Position numbers and translations under genes: made by a program
Part shown: piece by piece, positions 52,775-62,780 of the stretch
Numbering within the stretch: position 1 is the first letter of the stretch
Layout: the number at the start of each line of letters is the position of its first letter
Source of the DNA: an uncultured Porphyromonadaceae bacterium
GTDB lineage: Bacteria > Bacteroidota > Bacteroidia > Bacteroidales > Muribaculaceae
Direction: 5' to 3'
Length of the DNA: 64,000 nt
Assembly (NCBI GenBank): GCA_902495075.1
Contig: CABUVO010000023.1
Span: 11,105 to 75,104 of the forward strand
The notes under the pieces: model-generated
What the model was told of the DNA's origin: nothing
Seen by the model: the letters and a program-made list of their open reading frames with translations, nothing else
Database searches by the model: none

Positions 52775-54100
52775 ATGGCAAATTTGATAACTATTAAAAA
52801 AGGTCTCGACATTCCTTTGCAGGGGATGGCAACATCGGAGACTAAAGAAGACATCAACACTGATGTCTTCGCTATCAATCCCGATGATTTTCCGGGATAT
52901 ACGTGGAAAGTGGCTGTAAAAGCGGGTGATGAAGTAAAATCTGGCTCTCCCCTCCTCTATGCAAAGGAATGCGAAGAGATCAAACTGACATCACCGGTAA
53001 GCGGTAAAGTAGTGGAGATTCACCGCGGTGAACGACGCAAGATTGAATATGTATCAGTACGTCGCGAAGGCGAAGAGAAAGTATCCGGATTTGAGAAATC
53101 TGATTCTCTTATTCACAATCTATATAAATCCGGTTTATTTGCCATGATGCGTCAGCGTCCCTACGACATTGTGCCTGATTTCAATGCAAAGCCACGCGAT
53201 ATCTTTGTTACGGCTTTCGATACGGCACCTCTTGCACCCGCTTTGCTTGATTCCCAAAATTCAAAATATCTTGAAAGCGGATTGAAAGCACTTGCTTCCC
53301 TGACAGAGGGGAAGGTTTACCTTTCCGTTGCCACAGGATCCGGAATCACATCAAGTGTTGCAGAAGTATTTGAATTCAAAGGTCCACACCCTGCAGGAAA
53401 TGTAGGGACACAGATAGCAAATATAAAACCTGTAAATAAAGGTGAGACGGTATGGACACTTGATGCTGTCACTGCGTGCCGTATCGGAAAATTCGTGGAA
53501 ACCGGTGAACTTGACTACAGCACTGTGGTTGCCCTAACTGGTCCATGCATCGACAATCCGCATATGGTCTCCACAACAATCGGAGCCAACCTCGCTACTC
53601 TCCTTGAGAATGAAATTAAATGTGAAGGAGGGAAAGTAAGAGTTATATCAGGCAATGTCCTGACGGGATGGCGTGTAAGCAAAGACGATGGATTCTTGCG
53701 CTATCCCTATCGTCAGATCACGGTAATTGAAGAAGGAGACCAGACTGACGAATTTATGGGATGGGCATCTCTCAGTCCCAAGAAATATAGTGTAAGCCGA
53801 ACATTTCCGGCTTTCCTCCGTGGACTTTCAAAGCCGTTTAAGTTTGATGCGCGTATCAAAGGTGGGCATCGCGCGATGATTATGAGCGGAGAATACGATA
53901 AAGTCTTCCCCTTCGACATCTATCCTGAATACCTAATCAAAGCCATTCTCGCAAAAAACATCGAGAAAATGGAAGAAAGAGGCATTTATGAAGTGGCTCC
54001 GGAAGATTTTGCTCTTCCTGAATTTGTAGACACTTCCAAGCTCGAGCTTCAGAAGATTGTCAGGGAAGGTCTTGACTATCTCCGCAAAGAGACGATGTAA
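52775..54100 (+). CDS. nqrA: Na+-translocating NADH:quinone reductase subunit A
   Basis: 441 residues. ITIKKGLDIPLQGMA at the N-terminus is diagnostic for NqrA, followed by SGSPLLYAKECEEIKLTSPVSG, a biotinyl/lipoyl-like fold. It is the peripheral subunit of the Na+-pumping complex that oxidises NADH and reduces quinone. First gene of nqrABCDEF. Confidence 0.97.
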   Translation: MANLITIKKGLDIPLQGMATSETKEDINTDVFAINPDDFPGYTWKVAVKAGDEVKSGSPLLYAKECEEIKLTSPVSGKVVEIHRGERRKIEYVSVRREGEEKVSGFEKSDSLIHNLYKSGLFAMMRQRPYDIVPDFNAKPRDIFVTAFDTAPLAPALLDSQNSKYLESGLKALASLTEGKVYLSVATGSGITSSVAEVFEFKGPHPAGNVGTQIANIKPVNKGETVWTLDAVTACRIGKFVETGELDYSTVVALTGPCIDNPHMVSTTIGANLATLLENEIKCEGGKVRVISGNVLTGWRVSKDDGFLRYPYRQITVIEEGDQTDEFMGWASLSPKKYSVSRTFPAFLRGLSKPFKFDARIKGGHRAMIMSGEYDKVFPFDIYPEYLIKAILAKNIEKMEERGIYEVAPEDFALPEFVDTSKLELQKIVREGLDYLRKETM

Positions 54101-54135
54101 CTAAAGCAATACAGAAAACTGAAAACAAATAAATC

Positions 54136-55326
54136 GTGAAAGGATTAAAGCAAAGAATAGACAGAATCAAACCCCAGTTTGAAAAAGGGGGAAGATTCGA
54201 GAAGCTGCATTCCGTGTTCGACGGCTTCTACACATTCCTCTTCACTCCCAACGAGACATCTTCATCAGGAGTGCATATCCACGACAGCAACGATTCAAAG
54301 AGAACCATGATTACAGTGGTCATAGCCCTGTTGCCATGCTGCCTGTTTGGAATGTGGAATATCGGATTTGAGCATTACCGCGCCATCGGAGAGTTCAATC
54401 ACAGCTTTATCGAGACGTTCATTTATGGATTGTTCGCTGTGCTTCCGCAGATTCTGACCGCCTACATCGTGGGTCTCGGAATTGAATTTATTGTAGCCCA
54501 GATGCGCGGACATGAAATTCAGGAAGGATTTCTTGTATCTGGCATCCTGATTCCGATGATATGCCCGGTTGATACGCCATGGTGGATGCTTGCAGTTGCA
54601 GTGGCTTTCGCCGTGATTTTCGCAAAAGAGGTATTCGGAGGAACAGGTTATAATTTCCTCAATGTTGCGCTTGTGACAAGAGCATTCCTCTTCTTCAGTT
54701 ATCCATCGAAAATGAGTGGCGACAACGTGTTCGTTTCACTTGGAGGCAGCCACGCCGTTGATTCCTATACCGGTGCAACTCCGCTGGGTCAGCTTGCATC
54801 CTCAGAACCGGGAGCCGTTATCACCAATGTGCTCGGCGATCCTCTATCATTCACAGATATATTCTTCGGGTTCTATCCCGGCTCATGGGGTGAGACATCA
54901 ACATTCTGCATACTTATCGGCGCGGCAATTCTTCTCTTCACCGGTATTGCAAGTTGGAGGATCATGGGATCTGCCCTCGTTGGAGGTTTGCTTATGAGTG
55001 TCATCGCAAACCATTTCGCATCCGACCTCTATCCGGTAACCTTCATCTCTCCTCTTGAGCAGATATGCCTCGGCGGCTTCATGTTTGCCATAGTCTTCAT
55101 GGCAACGGATCCGGTCACCGCATGCCGCACAAATACAGGAAAATACATTTATGGATTCCTCATTGGCGCGGTGGCAATCGTTATCAGATGCTACAACACC
55201 GGTTACCCGGAGGGCGCAATGCTGGCAGTGCTACTGATGAACTGTTTTGCACCGCTCATCGACTATTGTGTTGTAAATGCCAATGTGCGCCGTCGTCTAC
55301 ATCGCTCTGAAATTAAAAACTCCTAA
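54136..55326 (+). CDS. nqrB: Na+-NQR subunit B
   Basis: 396 residues, starting with GTG (the codons before it offer no ATG close by). Ten or so transmembrane helices. SYTGATPLGQL has the Thr that carries a phosphoester-linked FMN. NVALVTRAFLFFSYP and the C-terminal FMATDPVTACRT are family motifs. NqrB is the main Na+ channel subunit. Confidence 0.97.
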   Translation: MKGLKQRIDRIKPQFEKGGRFEKLHSVFDGFYTFLFTPNETSSSGVHIHDSNDSKRTMITVVIALLPCCLFGMWNIGFEHYRAIGEFNHSFIETFIYGLFAVLPQILTAYIVGLGIEFIVAQMRGHEIQEGFLVSGILIPMICPVDTPWWMLAVAVAFAVIFAKEVFGGTGYNFLNVALVTRAFLFFSYPSKMSGDNVFVSLGGSHAVDSYTGATPLGQLASSEPGAVITNVLGDPLSFTDIFFGFYPGSWGETSTFCILIGAAILLFTGIASWRIMGSALVGGLLMSVIANHFASDLYPVTFISPLEQICLGGFMFAIVFMATDPVTACRTNTGKYIYGFLIGAVAIVIRCYNTGYPEGAMLAVLLMNCFAPLIDYCVVNANVRRRLHRSEIKNS

Positions 55327-55338
55327 CATCATATACCC

Positions 55339-56064
55339 ATGAACAGACAAAGTAATCTTTACACCGTGATTTATTCTGTGGTGTTGGTGGTGATAGTGGG
55401 AGTTGTCCTTTCTATCGTTTATCAGGCTCTGCGTCCACAACAGGTTGAGAACATCGCCAACGACACAAAACGCCAGATCCTTGCCGCCGCACTCATCGTG
55501 CCTACAGAAAATCAGAATGTGAGTGATCTCTATGCCTCACACATCATCGACTCCTATATCGTAAACACTGACGGCAACCGCATCGACTCTGATGTAGATC
55601 CCTTCTCCGTCAACGTGAGCCTGGAAGTCAAGAAACCGGCTGCAGAAAGAATACTCCCCGTATTCGTTTGCAAGACAGACGGAGGAAATAAATATATCAT
55701 CCCCGTTTACGGAGCAGGCCTTTGGGGTCCTATCTGGGGTTATATAGCCTTTGATTCCAATGGCGATACAATCTATGGAGCATATTTCGCTCATCAGGGT
55801 GAGACACCGGGACTCGGTGCAGAAATTGAAAAACCGGCTTTCAGTAACCAGTTCCAAGGTAAAGACATTTTCAATGCCGAAGGTGGTTTCCAATCAGTGA
55901 AGGTTGTGAAAAACGGTCAGGAACCCGCAGAAGGCGCATATGTCCATGCCATCTCCGGTGGCACAATTACGAGCCAGGGTGTGCAGCGCATGCTCGAAAA
56001 CTCCCTTGAACCCTATTCAGCATTCTTTAAAAAACTTAGTGAAGGAAAGGAGGTTGAGAAATGA
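55339..56064 (+). CDS. nqrC: Na+-NQR subunit C
   Basis: 241 residues: one N-terminal helix (about 9-30) and a periplasmic FMN-binding domain. GLWGPIWGYIAF and GETPGLGAEIE are conserved, and the flavinylation site is the Thr in SGGTITSQGVQ (SGATxTS in other species). The attaching enzyme ApbE is not in the window. ATGA overlap with nqrD. Confidence 0.96.
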   Translation: MNRQSNLYTVIYSVVLVVIVGVVLSIVYQALRPQQVENIANDTKRQILAAALIVPTENQNVSDLYASHIIDSYIVNTDGNRIDSDVDPFSVNVSLEVKKPAAERILPVFVCKTDGGNKYIIPVYGAGLWGPIWGYIAFDSNGDTIYGAYFAHQGETPGLGAEIEKPAFSNQFQGKDIFNAEGGFQSVKVVKNGQEPAEGAYVHAISGGTITSQGVQRMLENSLEPYSAFFKKLSEGKEVEK

Positions 56065-56681
56065 ATCTTAAGAAAACATTCCTGCCGCTGATTAATCCTC
56101 TGTCTAAAGACAACCCTGTCATCGTCCAGGTGCTCGGTATTTGTTCGGCACTGGCTGTCACTGCAAAAATGGAGCCGGCGCTCGTTATGACAATTTCCGT
56201 AACAGCAGTGCTTGCCCTCTCCAACGTGATAATCTCTCTTTTGAGAAATACCATACCTACTTCAATCCGCATCATTGTTCAGCTCGTGGTCGTGGCTGCC
56301 CTCGTAGTCATCGTAGATCAGGTTCTGAAGGCATGGAACTATGAGGTTTCCAAGGCTCTTTCTGTGTTCATCGGATTGATAATCACCAACTGTATCATCA
56401 TGGGTCGCCTTGAGGCTTTTGCCCTCAACAACCGTCCGTGGCCCGCATTTCTTGATGGCATCGGCAATGGTATCGGTTATGGCATTATTCTCGTGATCGT
56501 ATCCTTCTTCCGCGAACTCTTCGGCAGCGGAACCCTCATGGGCTATCAGATATTTCCCCAAAGCTGGTATGAAGCCGGATACATGAACAACGGTATGATG
56601 ATTCTTCCTCCGATGGCTCTGATTCTCGTGGGTTGCATCATTTGGGTTCACCGCGCAAAAAACAAAGATCTTCAAGAATAA
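56061..56681 (+). CDS. nqrD: Na+-NQR subunit D
   Basis: 206 residues, six membrane helices in the NqrD/RnfE fold. NPVIVQVLGICSALAVTAKMEPAL and GRLEAFALNNRPWPAFLDGIGNGIGY are diagnostic. With NqrE it forms the 2Fe-2S-bearing membrane core. Start overlaps the nqrC stop by 4 bp. Confidence 0.97.
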   Translation: MNLKKTFLPLINPLSKDNPVIVQVLGICSALAVTAKMEPALVMTISVTAVLALSNVIISLLRNTIPTSIRIIVQLVVVAALVVIVDQVLKAWNYEVSKALSVFIGLIITNCIIMGRLEAFALNNRPWPAFLDGIGNGIGYGIILVIVSFFRELFGSGTLMGYQIFPQSWYEAGYMNNGMMILPPMALILVGCIIWVHRAKNKDLQE

Positions 56682-56702
56682 CCGCAAATCTGAATTGAAA
56701 AA

Positions 56703-57317
56703 ATGGAGAATCTTAATTTATTTATACGGTCGATTTTCATCGACAATATGATCTTCGCTTACTTCCTCGGCATGTGCTCGTTTCTGGCTGTGTCGAAGAA
56801 TGTAAAGACAGCGTTCGGTCTCGGAGTTGCGGTAACTTTCGTGTTGCTCATCTCTCTTCCGATCACATGGTGCATAAACCAGTATATTCTTCAGCCGGGA
56901 GCGTTGAGCTGGCTGGGAGAAGAATATGCCTCGGCAGACCTCTCCTTCCTCGGGCTAATAATGTTTATCGCGGTGATAGCAGCCCTCGTGCAGATCCTGG
57001 AGATGGTAATAGAGAAATATTCCCCTGGACTTTACAACTCTCTGGGTATATTCCTCCCTCTGATCGCTGTTAACTGTGCGATCTTAGGTGCCGTTCTCTT
57101 CATGCAGCAACGTGAGTTCACAAACGCATGGACAGCTACAGTATATGGCGCAGGTTCGGGCATAGGTTGGCTTTTGGCAATCGTCTGCCTTGCAGCTATC
57201 CGCGAACGCCTCGATTATAGCAATGTTCCCAAGCCCCTGCGTGGCATAGGCATCACATTTATCATTACCGGTCTCATGGGTATCGCATTCATGAGCTTCC
57301 TCGGCATTAAACTGTAA
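56703..57317 (+). CDS. nqrE: Na+-NQR subunit E
   Basis: 204 residues, six membrane helices in the NqrE/RnfA fold. [21 protein letters not shown] at the N-terminus and [19 protein letters not shown] are conserved and include the cysteines proposed to bind the cluster shared with NqrD. Spaced 21 bp after nqrD and 6 bp before nqrF. Confidence 0.97.
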   Translation: MENLNLFIRSIFIDNMIFAYFLGMCSFLAVSKNVKTAFGLGVAVTFVLLISLPITWCINQYILQPGALSWLGEEYASADLSFLGLIMFIAVIAALVQILEMVIEKYSPGLYNSLGIFLPLIAVNCAILGAVLFMQQREFTNAWTATVYGAGSGIGWLLAIVCLAAIRERLDYSNVPKPLRGIGITFIITGLMGIAFMSFLGIKL

Positions 57318-57323
57318 TATGAA

Positions 57324-58622
57324 ATGACAATGTATTCACTCAATATGATTCAATGGAACAACGTGGTGGCTGCCTCGTTGATATTCCTCATAATTGTGCT
57401 GGTTCTGGTTGTGGTGCTCCTTGTGGCTAAACGATGGCTCGTAAATAGCGGAGAAGTTACCATATCCATCAATGACGGCAAAAAGATGATTCATGCAGCC
57501 GGAGGGAAAAGTCTCCTCGCCACTCTCGGTGAGAATGGTGTGCACCTTTCTTCTGCTTGCGGTGGTAAAGGAAGCTGCGGTCAGTGCAAACTACAAGTCA
57601 CTTCAGGTGGTGGCGACATGCTGCCGACTGAAGCCGTGCATTTCACACGCCGTCAGATTAAAGACAACTGGCGTCTCGGTTGTCAGGTCAAGGTGAAAGG
57701 CGACATGGAGATCAAGGTTTCCGAAGCCGCTCTTGAAGTCAAGGAATGGGAATGCGAGGTTATATCCAACAAGAATGTTGCCACTTTCATCAAGGAGTTT
57801 ATCGTGCGCCTCCCCGAGGGAGAACATATGAACTTCATCCCCGGCTCTTATGCACAGATCCGCATCCCGAAATATTCTATGGATTATGATAAGGATATAG
57901 ACAAGAACCTCATCGGAGAGGAATATATACCTGCATGGGATAAATTCGGACTTTTCACTCTCAAAGCCAAGAACGATGAAGAAACCGTGCGTGCATATTC
58001 TATGGCGAACTATCCGGAAGAAGGAGATCGCATAATGCTCACAGTGCGTATTGCGACGCCCCCCTTCAAGCCGAAACCTCAGGTTGGATTCCAGGAAGTG
58101 CCTGCAGGTATTGCTTCTTCATATATATTCTCTCTCAAACCGGGAGACAAGGTGCTCATGAGCGGACCTTATGGGGATTTCCATCCTATAGTCGACTCAA
58201 AGGCGGAGATGATATGGGTAGGAGGGGGCGCCGGCATGGCTCCTCTTCGCGCCCAGATAATGTGGATGACAAAGACTCTTCACACAACCGACCGAAAAAT
58301 GAGCTATTTCTATGGAGCGCGCGCCCTCAACGAAGTCTTCTATCTTGAAGATTTCCTGCAGCTTGAAAAAGATTTCCCAAATTTCAAGTTCTATCTTGCC
58401 CTCGACCGCCCGGATCCTGCTGCGGATGCTGCCGGAGTGGAATACACTCCCGGATTCGTGCATAATGTGATGTATGAGAAATATCTCAAGGATCATGATG
58501 CTCCGGAAGATATACAGTATTACATGTGCGGTCCCGGTCCGATGAGCAACGCAGTGAACAATATGCTTTATAATCTCGGTGTCGAACCGGAAAGCATACA
58601 TTACGATAACTTTGGAGGCTAA
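57324..58622 (+). CDS. nqrF: Na+-NQR subunit F (NADH oxidoreductase)
   Basis: 432 residues: one N-terminal helix (about 13-35), a 2Fe-2S ferredoxin domain with SSACGGKGSCGQCKLQV, an FAD domain with RAYSMANYP and a C-terminal NAD(P)H domain with WVGGGAGMAPLRAQI and the closing PGPMSNAVNNMLYNLGV. It is the entry point for electrons from NADH. A start 2 codons later (MYSLNM) is equally possible. Last nqr gene; glyA follows after 27 bp. Confidence 0.97.
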   Translation: MTMYSLNMIQWNNVVAASLIFLIIVLVLVVVLLVAKRWLVNSGEVTISINDGKKMIHAAGGKSLLATLGENGVHLSSACGGKGSCGQCKLQVTSGGGDMLPTEAVHFTRRQIKDNWRLGCQVKVKGDMEIKVSEAALEVKEWECEVISNKNVATFIKEFIVRLPEGEHMNFIPGSYAQIRIPKYSMDYDKDIDKNLIGEEYIPAWDKFGLFTLKAKNDEETVRAYSMANYPEEGDRIMLTVRIATPPFKPKPQVGFQEVPAGIASSYIFSLKPGDKVLMSGPYGDFHPIVDSKAEMIWVGGGAGMAPLRAQIMWMTKTLHTTDRKMSYFYGARALNEVFYLEDFLQLEKDFPNFKFYLALDRPDPAADAAGVEYTPGFVHNVMYEKYLKDHDAPEDIQYYMCGPGPMSNAVNNMLYNLGVEPESIHYDNFGG

Positions 58623-58649
58623 CCTTAAATCATAATAAATTTAGAATTC

Positions 58650-59930
58650 ATGAAGAGAGACAACGAAATTTTTGATATCATCGATCGCGAACATTTACGT
58701 CAGCGTCGTGGAATCGAACTGATCGCCAGCGAGAACTTCGTAAGCGATGAAGTGATGCGTGCTATGGGTTCATGCCTCACCAACAAATATGCTGAAGGAT
58801 ATCCGGCACATCGTTATTACGGTGGATGCCAGGTAGTGGACGAAGCTGAAAATCTCGCTATCGAACGCGCTAAAAAGCTTTTCGATGCGGAATGGGCAAA
58901 TGTACAGCCCCATAGCGGCGCGCAGGCAAACATGGCAGTATTCATGGCTTGCCTCCAGCCCGGCGACAAGTTCATGGGTATGGACCTCAGCCACGGCGGT
59001 CATCTCAGCCATGGAAGCCCCGTAAATTTCTCAGGCCTGATGTTCCAGCCTATCAGCTACACTGTGCACGTTGAAGACGGTCGCGTCAACTATGAAGAGA
59101 TGGAAGAGAAGGCACGCGCAGAGCGACCAAAACTCATAATAGCCGGAGCCAGCGCATACAGCCGCGAATGGGATTATGCCCGCATCCGTAAACTCGCTGA
59201 TGAAATCGGTGCGATATTCATGGTTGACATGGCTCATCCTGCGGGTCTTATCGCAGCCGGATTACTTGAGAACCCAGTAAAACACGCTCACATCGTAACC
59301 ACAACAACCCACAAAACCCTTCGCGGACCTCGCGGCGGTCTGATTCTGATGGGGAAAGATTTCGACAATCCCTGGGGCAAGAAAACTCCTAAAGGAGAAA
59401 TCAAAAAAATGTCTGCCCTGCTGGATTCAGCCGTATTCCCCGGAGTGCAGGGTGGTCCGCTTGAGCATGTGATTGCAGCAAAGGCCGTGGCATTCGGTGA
59501 GGCTCTGCAACCGGAATGGAAAGAATATGCTCTTCAGGTGAAGAAAAACGCTGCCGCTCTCGCTGCCGCTCTCATAAAGAGAGGTTACAAAATCATCTCC
59601 GACGGCACCGACAATCATTGCATGCTTGTGGATCTTCGTCCGAAATTCCCGGAGATGAGCGGCAAGAAGGCAGAAAGAGTGCTCGTGGAGGCTGACATTA
59701 CAGCCAATAAGAACATGGTGCCCTACGACACCCGCAGTCCTTTCCTCACCAGCGGTCTCCGCTTCGGAACTGCAGCCATCACCACACGTGGCGCAAAAGA
59801 AGAACTAATGGAAACAATCGCCGAACTCATAGATACCGTTCTCTGCAATGCTGATGACGAGACAGTAATCGCAGATGTTCGTCGGAAAGTAAACGACATG
59901 ATGAACGATTATCCCATGTTCGCATGGTAA
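58650..59930 (+). CDS. glyA: Serine hydroxymethyltransferase
   Basis: 426 residues, PLP-dependent fold type [18 protein letters not shown] near the N-terminus, [15 protein letters not shown] [34 protein letters not shown] and the PLP-lysine block [16 protein letters not shown] are present. It makes glycine and methylene-THF from serine. Same strand as nqr with a 27-bp gap, but no functional link is evident; co-transcription is possible. Confidence 0.98.
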   Translation: MKRDNEIFDIIDREHLRQRRGIELIASENFVSDEVMRAMGSCLTNKYAEGYPAHRYYGGCQVVDEAENLAIERAKKLFDAEWANVQPHSGAQANMAVFMACLQPGDKFMGMDLSHGGHLSHGSPVNFSGLMFQPISYTVHVEDGRVNYEEMEEKARAERPKLIIAGASAYSREWDYARIRKLADEIGAIFMVDMAHPAGLIAAGLLENPVKHAHIVTTTTHKTLRGPRGGLILMGKDFDNPWGKKTPKGEIKKMSALLDSAVFPGVQGGPLEHVIAAKAVAFGEALQPEWKEYALQVKKNAAALAAALIKRGYKIISDGTDNHCMLVDLRPKFPEMSGKKAERVLVEADITANKNMVPYDTRSPFLTSGLRFGTAAITTRGAKEELMETIAELIDTVLCNADDETVIADVRRKVNDMMNDYPMFAW

Positions 59931-59943
59931 TCATGCAGTTATA

Positions 59944-60600
59944 ATGAATTTTAAAGAAATAAAATTCCCATCCCGCGTATTCATCACGGGAATTGATACA
60001 GATGCAGGCAAGAGTTATGCCACGGGCTGGTTAGCCCGTGGCATGCTCGATGCCGGCATTAATGTAATCACCCAGAAATTCGTTCAGACAGGCAATAAGG
60101 AATTCAGTGAGGATATTGAGGTGCACCGCCATCTCATGGGCACAGGCATGCTGCCGGAAGATAAGCTGCACATCACAGCCCCGGAAATATTCACATACCC
60201 TGCATCCCCTGAACTCGCTGCAAGAATCGATGGTAGAGAACTAAACCTTAAGGTAATCTCCACAGCTACAGAAACACTTGAAAAAAAATATGGTCATGTG
60301 TTGATTGAAGGTGCGGGAGGTCTTATGGTGCCCTTGAAAGGTGATTACACGACAATCGATTATGTCCGCGAACATAAGATACCCACAATACTTGTGACAA
60401 ACGGAAGACTTGGATCCATCAATCACACACTTCTCGCACTGTCGGCATTATGTCATGCGGAGATACCTGTTTTTGCAGTGATATATAACTCTCATTTCGA
60501 TAAAGACAAAATAATTTGCGAAGATACCCGTAATTATATAAAGCGATGGCTTGAGCATCATTGTCCGGATGCCTTATATATGGAAATGCCCTCTCTCTAA
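59944..60600 (+). CDS. bioD: ATP-dependent dethiobiotin synthetase
   Basis: 218 residues. The P-loop is FITGIDTDAGKSYATGW (12-28); TQKFVQTG and the Glu-rich VLIEGAGGLMVPL are BioD motifs. It closes the ureido ring to make dethiobiotin from 7,8-diaminopelargonate, CO2 and ATP. No other biotin gene (bioA, B, F) is in the window, so biotin synthesis is not clustered here or the rest lies elsewhere. 13 bp after glyA. Confidence 0.93.
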   Translation: MNFKEIKFPSRVFITGIDTDAGKSYATGWLARGMLDAGINVITQKFVQTGNKEFSEDIEVHRHLMGTGMLPEDKLHITAPEIFTYPASPELAARIDGRELNLKVISTATETLEKKYGHVLIEGAGGLMVPLKGDYTTIDYVREHKIPTILVTNGRLGSINHTLLALSALCHAEIPVFAVIYNSHFDKDKIICEDTRNYIKRWLEHHCPDALYMEMPSL

Positions 60601-60638
60601 GAATACAATTACCAAGTGCACAACAACGCAGATACAAT

Positions 60639-61280
60639 ATGGAAGAGAATAACAAAATCGTAAGTATTTCAAAAGAGGAGCTCGCCACTCTTCCGGCTGC
60701 TTCATATCAGGGCAACATAATATTGATTGATTCGGCTGCAGACGCAGAAAAAGCTGTCGCGAAATTATACCAGGAATCAATAATAGGATTCGACACTGAG
60801 ACCAAACCCAGTTTCAAAAGAGGACAATCCAACAAAGTTGCATTGCTTCAATTGTCATCACACACAACATGTTTTCTATTCCGCCTCAATCATATCGGAT
60901 TGACAGAGCCGATAAAAAAACTTCTTGAAGACGAAAACGTTACCAAGATAGGTCTCTCCATCCACGATGATTTCCACAATCTAAACAAACTTTGCAAGAT
61001 TAACCCCGACGGATTTATTGATCTGCAGCAATATGTGAAGGAATACAAGATTGCCGACAACAGCCTTTCGCGAATATACGGAATTCTGTTTGACATGCGC
61101 ATATCTAAGGGACAACGCCTCACCAACTGGGAAGCGGAAGAACTATCAGAACATCAGCAAGCCTATGCAGCATTGGATGCGCTCGCCTGCATTCAGATTT
61201 ACGAATACCTTGATTCGGGCAAATTTGACCCATTGGCTTCACGTCATCTCAAAGATGCTCCCGAACCGGAAACACATTAA
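60639..61280 (+). CDS. DEDD-type 3'-5' exonuclease
   Basis: 213 residues with RNase D/WRN-like ExoI, II and III motifs: GFDTETKPSF (near 49-58), SIHDDFHNL (near 108-116) and YAALDALACIQIYEYL (near 180-195). It should trim 3' ends of RNA or DNA with two metal ions. No HRDC domain follows. The start ATG 60639 lies 38 bp after bioD; the longer frame would overlap the bioD coding region without family similarity. Confidence 0.92.
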   Translation: MEENNKIVSISKEELATLPAASYQGNIILIDSAADAEKAVAKLYQESIIGFDTETKPSFKRGQSNKVALLQLSSHTTCFLFRLNHIGLTEPIKKLLEDENVTKIGLSIHDDFHNLNKLCKINPDGFIDLQQYVKEYKIADNSLSRIYGILFDMRISKGQRLTNWEAEELSEHQQAYAALDALACIQIYEYLDSGKFDPLASRHLKDAPEPETH

Positions 61281-61282
61281 CA

Positions 61283-61486
61283 ATGCCGAAACGTAAAGCA
61301 ATAAAGAAATCCATCTGGTTGCCATCAGTGCTTACCCTCTACTTTCTCGCCATGGCAATCATCTTCGGTCCGGATCTCATCCGCAATGGTGAGACCCTCC
61401 GTTTCATTATCGTCTCTGTTATAGAGATCGCCATAATAATCGCTGTCCATTTCTTCTACCGTCACCGCGAACGCCGCAACTTCTGA
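61283..61486 (+). CDS. Small membrane protein, two helices
   Basis: 67 residues: basic N-terminus (MPKRKAIKKS), helices about 12-30 and 40-58 and a basic C-terminus (RHRERRNF). It starts 2 bp after the exonuclease stop, which argues for a real, co-transcribed gene. No family recognised. Confidence 0.72.
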   Translation: MPKRKAIKKSIWLPSVLTLYFLAMAIIFGPDLIRNGETLRFIIVSVIEIAIIIAVHFFYRHRERRNF

Positions 61487-61511
61487 CCGGATACAACATT
61501 ACCGGTTGAAT

Positions 61512-61699
61512 TTAAGTAAGTAAGAAAAATTAATGCACATATAAAACGCAGTTATTTTTGAGATGTTTTTGCCGCGTAATGATGGAGCATATTGGCATAT
61601 GCGACTGAATTACAAGGGGGAAACAGCAAAAAAGAACAAGTTTTATAGTGCAAGATTTCATTACTTACATATATCGGTTAATTTTTATTACTTACTTAA
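61512..61699. repeat. MITE-like element with 22-bp terminal inverted repeats
   Basis: The ends 61512-61533 and 61678-61699 are inverted repeats with 21 of 22 positions matching (TTAAGTAAGTAAG... and its complement). The 144 bp between them hold no reading frame but a short palindrome (GCATATTGGCATATGC). The intergenic stretch 61487-61943 holds this and then the leader element, and no gene. Confidence 0.65.
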
Positions 61700-61798
61700 T
61701 CAATTACTTACACCTGTTTCGCAATAAAAAATTTTTCCTTCGCATAGGGGAAATCATATAATTCCGGGTCTTAGGTATAGATAACATCAATATTCAAC

Positions 61799-61925
61799 TT
61801 TCGCAGCCGTAAAGTTGAAGTTTATAAGTTTATTTGTTTGAACCCCAATTAAGCCTCAATTCCACTCGAATCAAATAAACTATTAAACTTCTAAACTTTT
61901 AAACTTTAAGTTGAAGCTGGCGAAA
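61799..61925 (+). repeat. Inverted-repeat leader element, copy 2
   Basis: Arms 61799-61832 and 61892-61925, each 34 nt, imperfectly complementary. They match the arms at 26062-26212. The right arm ends 18 nt before ATG 61944, exactly as in copy 1. No good TAnnTTTG promoter is seen upstream. Confidence 0.85.
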
Positions 61926-61943
61926 CTTAACTTAAACAAAAAA

Positions 61944-62546
61944 ATGAAGAGAATAGTTTTCTATGCCTTTGCAATTGCAATTATGACATCTTTTTTATCA
62001 GCAACTGCACAAAACAAATGGAATGTATCCGCCGGAGTCAATCTTACGCCTGACATTCAGAAAAAATTTGAAGGTTCCACACATGATGTCGGAGCAGGCG
62101 CTTTCATTGGTGTCGGATACGAAATAAATTTTACACCTCATTGGAGTTTTAATCCACAGATTGAGGCAAATTATATCAATAATTGCCATATTAAGAAATA
62201 TGGAGGATCAAAACATTATTTCGGGAAAGAATATTGTAATATCAACCTACCGCTGATAACAAGTTTCAGGTTTAATGTTAGCGATAAAGTAGGTTTACGT
62301 TTCGGAGTTGGACCGAATTTTCAAGAATCATTATGTGTAAGACAATATAAAGACGCCTCCACAAACAAAAAAGAGAAAATGACAGGTAATTTTTTCAACC
62401 GTTTCAATGTCGGCATTCAGGGAGAAGCGGCAGTAGAGACAGGTGATCATCTCTCTTACATGTTCCGCACTGGCTATACGCTAATACCCGAACATCGAAT
62501 GGGTAAAACCCTTACCCTATCTTTAGGAGTCAGGTATTCTTTCTAA
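61944..62546 (+). CDS. Outer-membrane beta-barrel protein (OMP_b-brl type)
   Basis: 200 residues. Signal peptide about 1-22 (SATAQ), then alternating strands of an 8-stranded barrel typical of the porin-like small barrel family: GAFIGVGYEINFTPHWSFNP, SFRFNVSDKVGLRFGVGPNF and a C-terminal Phe in LGVRYSF. It should sit in the outer membrane. Ligand or role unknown. ATG 61944 is chosen by the leader-element spacing and the signal peptide; the longer frame begins with a TTG inside the element. Confidence 0.87.
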   Translation: MKRIVFYAFAIAIMTSFLSATAQNKWNVSAGVNLTPDIQKKFEGSTHDVGAGAFIGVGYEINFTPHWSFNPQIEANYINNCHIKKYGGSKHYFGKEYCNINLPLITSFRFNVSDKVGLRFGVGPNFQESLCVRQYKDASTNKKEKMTGNFFNRFNVGIQGEAAVETGDHLSYMFRTGYTLIPEHRMGKTLTLSLGVRYSF

Positions 62547-62595
62547 TACTTATAGACTCGTTTACTTATAATACTCGTTCTAAATCTATAAACGC

Positions 62596-62637
62596 GAATG
62601 CGGCTAGTTTCGCAACCAGCCGCATTCAAGTGTTTTT
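62596..62637 (+). terminator. Terminator after the beta-barrel gene
   Basis: 10-bp stem (62596-62605 with 62618-62627, GAATGCGGCT and its complement), then a T-run at 62632-62636. Confidence 0.85.
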
Positions 62638-62780
62638 CCATAATACTTTTTCGAACTAACCTAACATCATGAAACGATTTTCTATACTCTTATAACATAA
62701 CGCGCATAAAAAAGTTCAAACAGCCTAAAAATTTTTGAAAAAATTTTTCCGCCTCCCTATTTACTAATAAAATCCCCATT

